From CAYNNP01 sp964398215 (GTDB taxonomy: Bacteria; Planctomycetota; Planctomycetia; Pirellulales; Pirellulaceae): 25,966 nucleotides of DNA. The notes beneath the pieces were generated by a model that saw only the letters and a list, made by a program, of their open reading frames with translations, had not been told where the DNA came from and made no database searches. This document shows positions 17,149 to 23,441 of this stretch, one piece after another. Numbering within the stretch: position 1 is the first letter of the stretch; every line of letters starts with the position of its first letter. The position numbers were made by a program, and so were the translations under genes. The DNA lies in NCBI GenBank assembly GCA_964398215.1, contig CAYNNP010000068.1, positions 1 through 25,966 on the forward strand, read 5' to 3'.

Positions 17149-18097
17149 GAACTGGATTCGTTGGCAAGGGAACAGGATTGATACGTGCCGAATCGTCGAT
17201 TTGAACTTGAGCACTTTGCCCAATGACACCACCACGACAGCGATCCAACGTCACTTGCAAAAAACGATTTGCTGATGAAGTTTGTCGCAACGCTGGTTTG
17301 GTTGTTACATAAAAACGCGTTTCTGCAAAGCTCGGCTGCCCGCGAACGGATTGGTCACGAACCAGAAAACCGGGTGTGTTACCAATTTCGGCCGCCAACT
17401 GAAAACGCCTTGCGTCACGGTCATCCAAACGCCCATGGACAATCGCCCAAACTCCAGCAACGCTCTCACATCGCAACGCTTGGTCGATCGACCAAACGAA
17501 ATCTGCACGCTGTTGGGGACGCACCAAAATCATTTTCTCGTACGCAATCCCAAACGCGCTGGCAGCCGGCGGATAAAAGTCTCCTTGTTGGTCAACGATG
17601 ACCAATGGGCCTGCGGTTTGACGTAAATGGTTAGCGGCAGCGATCAATGAAAGCGTTGCCGCACCACTGCTATCAGAACTTGCCAGCCATTCAGTTAAGG
17701 CGGCAATTTTCAAACCACCTGTTGGCAGCAGCGAATCAATCTCGTGACTGCCCGTGCTGATCTGATCCTCGGAAATTTTGCGAGCCGTTTGGACACAACC
17801 AATTTTGTGACGCAATTGCTGCAAGGTGTCTTGAAGATCGTCGTTTTGAATCTTGGCTGGAGTTTCCGAAACACCCTCATCCAATGCTCTCAGGGAAAGC
17901 CCAGAGCAGGTAGCCGAAGAGTGCGGGGAGCCAGCGGCGGCTGGCGTTTGGTCGATAGGTGGACTTTCAGTACCCACAGTCCCAGGTCTGAGTTTTGTCG
18001 CCTTAGTGTCCAGCCGAGAAGGGCGATTGTTGTTACCAAGCGTTTTTTTCATGCGCTTTTCAGGCTGAAAAAACGCAAACGTTTGTTGAGCCGCCAT
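17063..18097 (-). CDS. imuA: ImuA-like RecA-fold translesion synthesis accessory protein
   Basis: The 344-residue product is poorly conserved over its first 110 residues, which are Pro/Ser/Thr-rich. From about 115 it shows the ImuA/RecA-like core: STGSHEIDSLLPTGGLKIAALTEWLAS near 115-140, then SSGAATLSLIAAANHL near 143-158, LVIVDQQGDFYPPAASAFGI near 165-184, and VAGVWAIVHGRLDDRDARRFQLAAE near 213-237. The Walker A position (SDSSGAATL) lacks GKT/S, so ATP hydrolysis is doubtful, as is common for ImuA. It starts at ATG 18097 and its end overlaps imuB, a coupling typical of imuAB cassettes. Identity depends largely on this neighbourhood. I found no convincing LexA box upstream. Confidence 0.8.
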   Translation of the reverse strand: MAAQQTFAFFQPEKRMKKTLGNNNRPSRLDTKATKLRPGTVGTESPPIDQTPAAAGSPHSSATCSGLSLRALDEGVSETPAKIQNDDLQDTLQQLRHKIGCVQTARKISEDQISTGSHEIDSLLPTGGLKIAALTEWLASSDSSGAATLSLIAAANHLRQTAGPLVIVDQQGDFYPPAASAFGIAYEKMILVRPQQRADFVWSIDQALRCESVAGVWAIVHGRLDDRDARRFQLAAEIGNTPGFLVRDQSVRGQPSFAETRFYVTTKPALRQTSSANRFLQVTLDRCRGGVIGQSAQVQIDDSARINPVPLPTNPVHETAAVHLASQLANPATARSTDRQQRRA

Positions 18098-18292
18098 CGT
18101 AGCGCCTTGGATTTTTGGTAAGTTTCACCAAGGGCAAAACTTGAGTTAGAATGAATACGACTGGTGACTCAGCGCGTGAGCAGCATTTGTCCCTGGCTCC
18201 TTGCCCGGTTCTTGCTAGTAAATCCGCTAGCTGATGCTATCATTGAAGTGCTGCTATTTAACTGAACATCTGTGCGGTCTGCCAGAGTTTTT

Positions 18293-18296
18293 GGAG
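18293..18296 (+). promoter_or_regulatory. Ribosome binding site that fixes the lapA start
   Basis: GGAG lies nine bases before ATG 18306, immediately ahead of the hydrophobic N-terminus of the LapA-like protein. It favours this start over an in-frame upstream start at 18234. The rest of the 18098-18305 region, between divergent imuA and lapA, contains only weak inverted repeats such as CCTTGG (18105-18110) with CCAAGG (18128-18133). Confidence 0.6.
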
Positions 18297-18305
18297 AAAG
18301 AATTT

Positions 18306-18602
18306 ATGATGCAACGAATTCGTTGGTTCCTATTGATCTTGGGGATCATCGTCTTGCTGGTGGTTGCATTGGCCAACCAAAAGCTGGTCGAAATCAAAAT
18401 TCCTTTGCTTTTTGCAGGCGAAGTGAATGTTTCGACATTGTTACTGGCTTCAACGACTCTGGGGTTTTTGTTTGGCGCATTGATGACCGCGTGGATGTTG
18501 CGCAGTCATCGAAAAAGCAAAGCGGCCGCCGCCGACGTGGCAACGACAGCGGCCGCAGATCCCGCTGATCCGTCTGGGGATACCTCCGCCGGAGAGAGTT
18601 GA
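18306..18602 (+). CDS. LapA-like (DUF1049) small membrane protein
   Basis: The 98-residue protein has two hydrophobic segments. The first, near 6-24 (RWFLLILGIIVLLVVALAN), is followed by QKLVEIKIPLLFAGEV. The second is near 42-65 (VSTLLLASTTLGFLFGALMTAWML). A basic stretch (RSHRKSKAA) and an Ala/Asp-rich cytoplasmic tail follow. This two-helix pattern with a short polar connector matches the lipopolysaccharide assembly LapA/DUF1049 domain. In E. coli LapA works with LapB in controlling LpxC turnover, but here there is no lapB neighbour, so only the domain can be claimed. Two ATGs sit in tandem at 18306 and 18309. The gene stands alone and converges on the small hypothetical gene downstream. 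Confidence 0.75.
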   Translation: MMQRIRWFLLILGIIVLLVVALANQKLVEIKIPLLFAGEVNVSTLLLASTTLGFLFGALMTAWMLRSHRKSKAAAADVATTAAADPADPSGDTSAGES

Positions 18603-18606
18603 TAAA

Positions 18607-18625
18607 CCGGATTGTTGATATCCGG
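18607..18625. terminator. Short inverted repeat between convergent genes, possible bidirectional terminator
   Basis: CCGGAT (18607-18612) and ATCCGG (18620-18625) flank a 7-base loop. The repeat starts five bases after the lapA stop and ends five bases before the 3' end of the opposing gene. Location suits a shared terminator. The stem is only six base pairs and no long T-run follows, so support is modest. Confidence 0.35.
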
Positions 18626-18630
18626 ATTGG

Positions 18631-18897
18631 TCATTGATTAGTCTTGGCTGCCCTTTCTGCCCTTTCTGCCCTTTCTGCTCGGCGCTTGGCAGCCAGTTCG
18701 TATCGCAATAGCACCAGGCGAGCCAACTCGCCCATGTGGTTCAGCCCAGATTTGTGTTCATGCGCCAAGGGCTGGCGAGCGGACGCATTCACAGGAACCG
18801 CCAAAGCCGCTTTGTTGGTCTCAGCGACCGTTAATGGAGTGATGTTGGGAGCAACATTGGTATTTGCTGGGGCGTCGAAAAGTAGCATTTGTGTCAT
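18631..18897 (-). CDS. Small uncharacterised protein with C-terminal AER repeats
   Basis: I do not recognise this 88-residue protein. ATG 18897 is chosen because AGGAG (18907-18911 on the opposite strand) lies nine bases ahead. A GTG at 18939 would add 14 residues. The N-terminal half (MTQMLLFDAPANTN...) is Ala/Asn/Pro-rich with no signal peptide. The C-terminal half, GLNHMGELARLVLLRYELAAKRR, should form an amphipathic helix. It ends in the exact repeat AERAERAER followed by AAKTNQ. The helix and repeat could be a coiled-coil or nucleic-acid/protein contact surface, but no function can be assigned. It diverges from gcvT. Confidence 0.6.
   Translation of the reverse strand: MTQMLLFDAPANTNVAPNITPLTVAETNKAALAVPVNASARQPLAHEHKSGLNHMGELARLVLLRYELAAKRRAERAERAERAAKTNQ
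18648..18677 (-). repeat. 9-bp tandem repeat inside the small hypothetical gene
   Basis: Three perfect copies of CTGCCCTTT (18648-18674) are followed by a partial copy CTG. Read on the minus strand the unit encodes Ala-Glu-Arg. The unit is a multiple of three, so slippage would change the number of AER repeats without shifting frame. Confidence 0.85.
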
Positions 18898-19079
18898 CTG
18901 AGCCAACTCCTGGAAAATCGTTTGCGAGCGATCAATCACTCAACAAAAAGATTGTTGGCGCCCCCGATGACACGTTTGGTCAGAGTGCGAAAAGAAAGTA
19001 GCTTGGCCGCCCCTGGCCGAGAATTGCACAGATTCGGCCGCCCGGTGTTTTTACAGCATCTAAAAGTGATTCGCCCTGT

Positions 19080-19099
19080 TTGTTATGGGCACCTAACAA
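19080..19099. promoter_or_regulatory. Inverted repeat upstream of gcvT, possible operator or leader hairpin
   Basis: TTGTTA (19080-19085) and TAACAA (19094-19099) are exact reverse complements around an 8-base spacer, ending 28 bases before the gcvT ATG. Further upstream, CTTGGCC (19002-19008) and GGCCGAG (19015-19021) form another stem with one wobble pair, so the 18940-19127 leader is structured. No glycine riboswitch core is recognisable. A regulatory role is inferred from symmetry and position only. Confidence 0.3.
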
Positions 19100-19127
19100 T
19101 CTCTGGCAGCGCCGCTAAAATCATGGC

Positions 19128-20249
19128 ATGACTGAACAACAATTCTTAACTACGCCCCTAGATCAGTGGCATCGATCCGCCGGAGCCCGCATGGTTCCGT
19201 TTGCTGGATACGAGATGCCCATTTACTATTCATCGATTGTTTCCGAGCACAATGCGTGTCGGTCATCGGCTGGATTGTTTGACGTTTCTCACATGGGCCG
19301 ATTGCGTTTCGACGGCGAAGGCAGCGAGCTACTGCTGGACCATTTGCTAACCCGCAGGATCTCGGATCTTGGAATTGGCAAGGTGCGGTACGCGTTGATG
19401 TGCAACGCCGATGGCTGTGTGCTAGACGATGTGTTGGTCAGCCATTTAGAAACCCCATCGCAGCGACGGTATCACTTGATGGTGGTCAACGCGTCGAACC
19501 ACAAAAAAATTGTGAAGTGGATCGAACCGCATCTTGCGGATTTTCCTACCGTCACCGTGACCGATCGAACCGAACTGACGGCCATGATTGCCGTCCAAGG
19601 TCCGATGGCCATCGAAGTTTGCAACCGGCTGTTCGACATCGACATCAGCAAACTGAAATACTACACAGCCCGAGTCACCGAACAGATGAAGAAGCCTGTC
19701 GTTGTCAGCCGCACAGGCTACACCGGCGAAGATGGCTTTGAATTGATCGTGCGTGCAGAGGAAGCCAACCGGGTTTGGGAAAACATCATGCTGGCAGGCC
19801 GCGAGCACGGATTCACCGCTGTTGGATTGGGAGCCCGCGATACATTGCGAATGGAAGCCGGCATGCCGCTGTATGGTCACGAGCTGGACGAAAGCACCAA
19901 TCCAATCGAAGCTGGCTTGAAGTTCGCTTGTAATCTAAAGGATCGGTCATTCATTGGTGACCAAGCGATACGAGATACAATCGAATCAGGCCCCAAGAAA
20001 GTACGAATCGGGTTGATTCCCGAAGGAAAGCGTCCCGCACGAGAGGGATGCGAAGTACTGTCGGCGAGCGGCGAAAAAATTGGTGTCGTGACCAGCGGTG
20101 GACCATCACCCACGCTTGGGCATCCGATTGCAATGGCGTATGTTGATGCAAGCCACGGAAATGAATCAAGTTTTCAAATCGACATTCGTGGCAAGCAAAT
20201 CAATGCGAACGCTTGCAAGATACCTTTTTATAAACGAACAACTTCGTAA
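19128..20249 (+). CDS. gcvT: Glycine cleavage system T protein (aminomethyltransferase)
   Basis: GcvT takes the aminomethyl group from lipoylated H protein, releases ammonia and makes 5,10-methylene-tetrahydrofolate. The 373-residue product is full length. It contains the family features LDQWHRSAGARMVPFAGYEMP near 11-31, LFDVSHMG near 50-57, NADGCVLDDVLV near 93-104 with the catalytic aspartate of the DD pair near 100-101, SRTGYTGEDGFEL near 194-206, and the C-terminal GKRPAREGCEVL and GVVTSGGPSPTLGHPIAMAYV segments. The start at 19128 is the first ATG in frame. An overlapping out-of-frame ATG at 19123 stops at once. gcvH follows 27 bp later. GcvP is not in the window. Confidence 0.96.
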   Translation: MTEQQFLTTPLDQWHRSAGARMVPFAGYEMPIYYSSIVSEHNACRSSAGLFDVSHMGRLRFDGEGSELLLDHLLTRRISDLGIGKVRYALMCNADGCVLDDVLVSHLETPSQRRYHLMVVNASNHKKIVKWIEPHLADFPTVTVTDRTELTAMIAVQGPMAIEVCNRLFDIDISKLKYYTARVTEQMKKPVVVSRTGYTGEDGFELIVRAEEANRVWENIMLAGREHGFTAVGLGARDTLRMEAGMPLYGHELDESTNPIEAGLKFACNLKDRSFIGDQAIRDTIESGPKKVRIGLIPEGKRPAREGCEVLSASGEKIGVVTSGGPSPTLGHPIAMAYVDASHGNESSFQIDIRGKQINANACKIPFYKRTTS

Positions 20250-20276
20250 ATTCATCTTCACAAGAACTGAATCACA

Positions 20277-20678
20277 ATGTCTAGAGATCCAAGCACACTC
20301 TTGTACGCCGAAAGTCATGAATGGGCCGATGTTGCCCAAGATGGCGATGACAGAATTGCAACGGTTGGCATTTCTGCGTTCGCAATCGAACAGTTAAACG
20401 ACTTGGTCTATATGGAACTGCCCGAAATCGGCAAAGCTGTTTCGGCCGGCGAAGAAATGGGCGAAGTTGAATCCGTCAAAGCAGTCAGTCCGTTGTACAG
20501 CCCAGTGGGCGGTGAAGTCGTCGAAGTTCACGAGGGACTTCCTGATTCTCTTGAACAGCTTAATGAAGACCCTTTTGATTTTGGCTGGATTGTAAAAATC
20601 AAAATGGCTGCCGATGCGAGCGTGGACCACTTGATGGATCACGCTGCCTATGAAAAACAGTGCGCTGCTGAAGGATGA
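20277..20678 (+). CDS. gcvH: Glycine cleavage system H protein
   Basis: GcvH is the lipoyl carrier that shuttles the aminomethyl intermediate between the P, T and L proteins. The 133-residue product contains HEWADV near 14-19, VGISAFAIEQLNDLVYMELPEIG near 30-52, and the lipoylation loop GEVESVKAVSPLYSP near 62-76 with the modified lysine at K68. GGEVVEVHEGL and PFDFGWIVKIKM complete the barrel. Length is normal. The ATG at 20277 is 27 bp from the gcvT stop, and the gene overlaps the following lipoyl-transfer gene by four bases (ATGA, 20675-20678). That couples carrier production to the enzyme likely to modify it. Confidence 0.96.
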   Translation: MSRDPSTLLYAESHEWADVAQDGDDRIATVGISAFAIEQLNDLVYMELPEIGKAVSAGEEMGEVESVKAVSPLYSPVGGEVVEVHEGLPDSLEQLNEDPFDFGWIVKIKMAADASVDHLMDHAAYEKQCAAEG

Positions 20679-21415
20679 TCGGCCGCTTGTTGCCATACGA
20701 GATTGGTGACGCTGCTTGGAACATGGCCGTTGACCAAGTGATGCTGGAATCGACGCAAGAGTCGGGCCAGCCGACCCTGCGGTTTTACGGTTGGAATCAG
20801 CCGACGCTATCACTCGGCTACTTTCAAAACCTATCAGCTCGTGATCAACACCCTGCCAGCGCCTCTGCCCCGATAGTCCGTCGATCGACCGGTGGCGGCG
20901 CGATTTTGCATGATCGCGAATTAACCTACAGCCTTGCGTTTCCCGTTAGCGCAGCAGCAACCAAAAAACGGCAAGAGCTGTATGAACTGATCCACGTCGT
21001 GATTGCACAACAGCTAAGAAAACGAGGGGTCACAGCGACCGCCTATCGTGCGGATGGACGAACTGCTGGTAACGAATCAGAGTTCCTGTGTTTTCGGCGA
21101 CGGACCGACGAAGACTTAGTTGTGTCAGGCTACAAAGTGATGGGCAGTGCCCAGCGCAGAACTCGCAACGCGGTACTTCAACACGGCAGCCTGCTGTTAA
21201 ATTCCAGTCCAGCAGCGCCCGAGCTACCGGGCATCAATGATTTGACGGGCCTGTCACTTTCAGATGAAATTCGCGGTCCAATTAGCGATTCGTTGGGTCA
21301 AGCACTTCAGGTTCAGTGGCGGCAACAAGGCGTGACCGCTGAGGAAGAGAAAGAAATTCAAGCCGCAAAAGCAGGTCGATTTGATGCAAAAGACTGGCTT
21401 GAACGCAGAGCATAG
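20675..21415 (+). CDS. Lipoyl/octanoyl transferase family protein, LipM-like
   Basis: The 246-residue protein belongs to the biotin/lipoate A/B ligase fold. It shows LRFYGWNQPTLSLGYFQN near 35-52, the RRSTGGGAILHDRELTYSLAFP motif near 69-90, and VSGYKVMGSAQRRTRNAVLQHGSLLL near 150-175. The last corresponds to the G-K-K-x-x-G-S-A-Q region with the acyl-binding lysine at K154. A cysteine at C139 (EFLCF) sits where LipM-type octanoyltransferases have the thioester-forming residue, which favours LipM over an ATP-dependent LplA. It would move an octanoyl (or lipoyl) group onto a carrier, probably the GcvH encoded just upstream. Short Pro/Gln/Lys-rich C-terminus. LipM versus ligase is not settled by sequence. 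Confidence 0.8.
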   Translation: MIGRLLPYEIGDAAWNMAVDQVMLESTQESGQPTLRFYGWNQPTLSLGYFQNLSARDQHPASASAPIVRRSTGGGAILHDRELTYSLAFPVSAAATKKRQELYELIHVVIAQQLRKRGVTATAYRADGRTAGNESEFLCFRRRTDEDLVVSGYKVMGSAQRRTRNAVLQHGSLLLNSSPAAPELPGINDLTGLSLSDEIRGPISDSLGQALQVQWRQQGVTAEEEKEIQAAKAGRFDAKDWLERRA

Positions 21416-21501
21416 CCCGATTGGGTGGTGCAAGCTGTGCGATACTGCGGATAAACCAGCATTAACTGGGATTCTATCGACGCCTGAATCCCGTAGAATG
21501 T

Positions 21502-21535
21502 AAAATCAGGCACGGTGGATGAGCCGCCTGCTTTT
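21502..21535 (+). terminator. Candidate intrinsic terminator of the gcvT-gcvH-lipM operon
   Basis: The stem CAGGC (21507-21511) with GCCTG (21526-21530) is extended inward by GG/CC across a small bulge. It is flanked outward by AAAA (21502-21505) and TTTT (21532-21535). This A-tract, GC stem and T-tract arrangement lies about 90 bases after the lipM-like stop and before the FHA gene. The T-run is short, so strength is uncertain. Confidence 0.5.
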
Positions 21536-21557
21536 CATACTTTTCATACTTTTCAAA
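21531..21557 (+). repeat. Three tandem 9-bp units upstream of the FHA gene
   Basis: CTTTTCATA occurs twice (21531-21539, 21540-21548), followed by CTTTTCAAA (21549-21557) with one change. The array begins in the T-tract of the candidate terminator and ends 65 bases before the FHA-domain start. It could be a slippage product or a repeated binding site. The rest of the 21416-21622 gap shows nothing else clear. Confidence 0.7.
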
Positions 21558-21622
21558 ACGCCTGCATGGAAAGCAGTATGGCCGGCTCTTTGTTTTGTGC
21601 ACGTAAAGACTACGGGTGATTG

Positions 21623-22321
21623 ATGCAAGTTAAATTGAAAGTTTTGACGGGCGGCCATGAAGGCAAGGAAATTGGTCTGGGCACAGATAAGTTTCTGATT
21701 GGACGAAGCGATAGCTGTCAGCTTCGCCCTAAGAGCGAGGCCGTTAGTCGAAAACACTGCATTATTGTTGTGCGTGACAACAAAGTTCTGATCCAGGACT
21801 TGAAGAGTCGCAATGGGACTCATGTCAACGAAAAGAAGCTGCCTGCTGACAAAGCAAAGATTTTAAAAGGTGGCGACGAAATTCGAATCGGCAAGCTGAA
21901 ATTCGAGGTACTTATCGAGCATGGCTTGCAGGCACCCAAGAAACCACAAGTTGCTGATGTCGATGATGCGGCAGCACGAACCGTGGAAGCGGGAGCGGAC
22001 AGCAAGTTCGAGGAAGTCGACGTTACGTCTTGGCTGGATGAAGCTGACCAAATTGATCGTGTCCGAAAATTGTCGGATCCTGATACTCGGCAGTTTCAAA
22101 TCGAAGACACCAAGCAACGAGCCGAGAACTCCCCAGAAAGCGGTGATAGTACTGAATTGTCAGTCGATGATTCCAAGGCTCTCACGAAAAAGCAACTTTT
22201 AGAAGCGAAGAAGGCAAAAAAAACGCCCGGAAAGCTCCCACAGGGTGCCATGAACCAATCAAAAGATAGTTCGCGAGATGCGGCCGATGATGCGTTAAAG
22301 AAGTTCTTTAGCGGACGATAG
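21623..22321 (+). CDS. FHA-domain protein
   Basis: The 232-residue protein has one N-terminal forkhead-associated domain, which binds phosphothreonine peptides. The key residues are all visible: FLIGRSD near 25-30, EAVSRKHC near 39-46 (S42, H45), DLKSRNGTHVN near 59-69 (N64-G65), and the strand GDEIRIGKLKFEV near 84-96. From about 105 to the end the chain is acidic, then Lys-rich (KKQLLEAKKAKKTPGK), of low complexity and probably disordered, with no second domain. ATG 21623 is preferred to the TTG one codon upstream. The gene begins a run with an ECF sigma factor (50 bp downstream), anti-sigma factor and secreted hydrolase, suggesting a Ser/Thr-kinase-linked signal. The kinase is not in the window. 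Confidence 0.88.
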   Translation: MQVKLKVLTGGHEGKEIGLGTDKFLIGRSDSCQLRPKSEAVSRKHCIIVVRDNKVLIQDLKSRNGTHVNEKKLPADKAKILKGGDEIRIGKLKFEVLIEHGLQAPKKPQVADVDDAAARTVEAGADSKFEEVDVTSWLDEADQIDRVRKLSDPDTRQFQIEDTKQRAENSPESGDSTELSVDDSKALTKKQLLEAKKAKKTPGKLPQGAMNQSKDSSRDAADDALKKFFSGR

Positions 22322-22371
22322 TCGTTCCAGTTGGATCGCGAACTCAATTCCGGCGACACACCGAGTTGAAT

Positions 22372-22947
22372 ATGAATGAATCCAATGCAATTCTGGTCCA
22401 GCGTTTTCGCGATCAAGATCCATCTGCTTTTACAGAACTATTTGGTCGCTACCATTCCCTGGTATTCGGCGTCTGCCTCAAGATGCTAAGGCATCGGCAA
22501 GATGCCGAAGATGTAACCCAGGAAACTTTCTCGCGGGTTGCAAGGTATATCCATCGTTGGGACAGCGCAAAACCCTTGGAACCTTGGCTGGTTGCCATCG
22601 CAGGGAATCGTTGCCGAACCCATCTTTCCAAGCAAAGAACCCACCAGCCGTTATCCGCAGCTGTCGAGCCAAGTGCTGATGAAGACGGACAACAACAGGC
22701 CGCAGATTCGCTTCGTGAAGAAGTGTCGCTAGCGATGCTGTCGCTGCCGGCAAAACAACAAGAAGCGTTTCGTTTGTTTCATGAGCTAGAGTTGAATTAC
22801 ACCGAGATCGCGGAACGAATGTCCTGCCCACTGGGCACCGTAAAGACTTGGGTGCATCGCGCTCGCCGCCAAATGGTGCAGCGTTTGAGGGACAGGAGTG
22901 TTCTAGGTGGCCAAAAAAATCAGCCTGTATCGGAGTGTCGATCATGA
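22372..22947 (+). CDS. ECF (sigma-70 family) RNA polymerase sigma factor
   Basis: The 191-residue protein contains only regions 2 and 4, as in extracytoplasmic-function sigma factors. Region 2 runs from about 8 to 80 (DPSAFTELFGRYHSLVFGVCLKML, then DAEDVTQETF near 44-53 for core RNA polymerase binding). Region 4 covers about 124-168 (LPAKQQEAFRLFHELELNYTEIAERM, then a helix-turn-helix recognition segment GTVKTWVHRARRQM). ATG 22372 is chosen over a TTG two codons upstream. The stop overlaps the start of the anti-sigma gene (ATGA, 22944-22947). The likely regulation is sequestration by that membrane partner. Target promoters cannot be read from the window. Confidence 0.93.
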   Translation: MNESNAILVQRFRDQDPSAFTELFGRYHSLVFGVCLKMLRHRQDAEDVTQETFSRVARYIHRWDSAKPLEPWLVAIAGNRCRTHLSKQRTHQPLSAAVEPSADEDGQQQAADSLREEVSLAMLSLPAKQQEAFRLFHELELNYTEIAERMSCPLGTVKTWVHRARRQMVQRLRDRSVLGGQKNQPVSECRS

Positions 22948-23441
22948 AGTGTAGTGAGTTTGAACAACGATTTCACCAATTGCTGGACGATAGGTTGTCA
23001 CCCGAAGATGACTTGGAATTGCTAAGCCACGCGGAGCAATGTGCCGAGTGTGATCGTGATCTTGTCATTTGGAGCAAGATTGATTCTGTGTTTGCTGACC
23101 AACCTGCCGCAGTTTCGATGACTGTCTCAAGCTCATTTCGTGATCGAGTTTTTTGGCGAGCAGCATCTGTGGTCGGCGCTGTTGCCGCTGCCATCCTATT
23201 CGTTGTCTTGCTGAATCCTTTTATGCCCAAGCAACCGAAGACGTTTGCTCAATCACGACCCACCGCAGTTCAGTCTCCCGTTGTTGATCCAATCCAATGG
23301 TGGGAATCCGTCCAAGGCCAAGATTGGTTGGCGGGAACGATGCCAGCAGTTCGTTCAATGCAAAACGGCGTAGCACCGCTTGGGCGATCGTTTAAACATG
23401 CCGTTACTATTTTGACTAGAACTGGAGCGAAGGCATCGTGA
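22944..23441 (+). CDS. Zinc-finger membrane anti-sigma factor
   Basis: The 165-residue product starts at ATG 22944, overlapping the sigma gene stop. Its N-terminus carries the anti-sigma zinc-finger pattern: C3, then HAEQCAEC with H29, C33 and C36 (H-x3-C-x2-C). A single transmembrane helix follows near 73-93 (AASVVGAVAAAILFVVLLNPF). The remainder, about 70 residues with WWESVQGQDW near 120-129, would lie outside the cytoplasm and has no recognised domain. It probably binds the co-encoded ECF sigma at the membrane and releases it on a signal. The end overlaps the GTG of the hydrolase gene (GTGA, 23438-23441). An earlier in-frame start inside the sigma gene is rejected because it precedes the conserved Cys. 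Confidence 0.87.
   Translation: MKCSEFEQRFHQLLDDRLSPEDDLELLSHAEQCAECDRDLVIWSKIDSVFADQPAAVSMTVSSSFRDRVFWRAASVVGAVAAAILFVVLLNPFMPKQPKTFAQSRPTAVQSPVVDPIQWWESVQGQDWLAGTMPAVRSMQNGVAPLGRSFKHAVTILTRTGAKAS

Noticed and set aside
17149..17235. N-terminal extension of ImuB from a GTG start
   Set aside because: The conserved ImuB N-terminus begins at MKRLLCIWLPNW (17148). The extension lies in the imuA coding region.
18270..18285. CTG-N10-CAG match that could be an SOS/LexA box near imuA
   Set aside because: The interior is GC-rich and unlike the known AT-rich core. It lies beside the lapA ribosome binding site, 170 bases from imuA. The six fixed bases occur easily by chance, and the LexA motif of this organism is unknown.
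18940..19127. Possible glycine riboswitch ahead of gcvT
   Set aside because: The conserved aptamer core segments are not present; only simple stems and an inverted repeat are visible.
22848..22943. Earlier start for the anti-sigma factor inside the sigma gene
   Set aside because: The 32 extra residues are Pro/Ser/Gly-rich and unrelated to the zinc-finger domain. The ATGA overlap start fits operon coupling.
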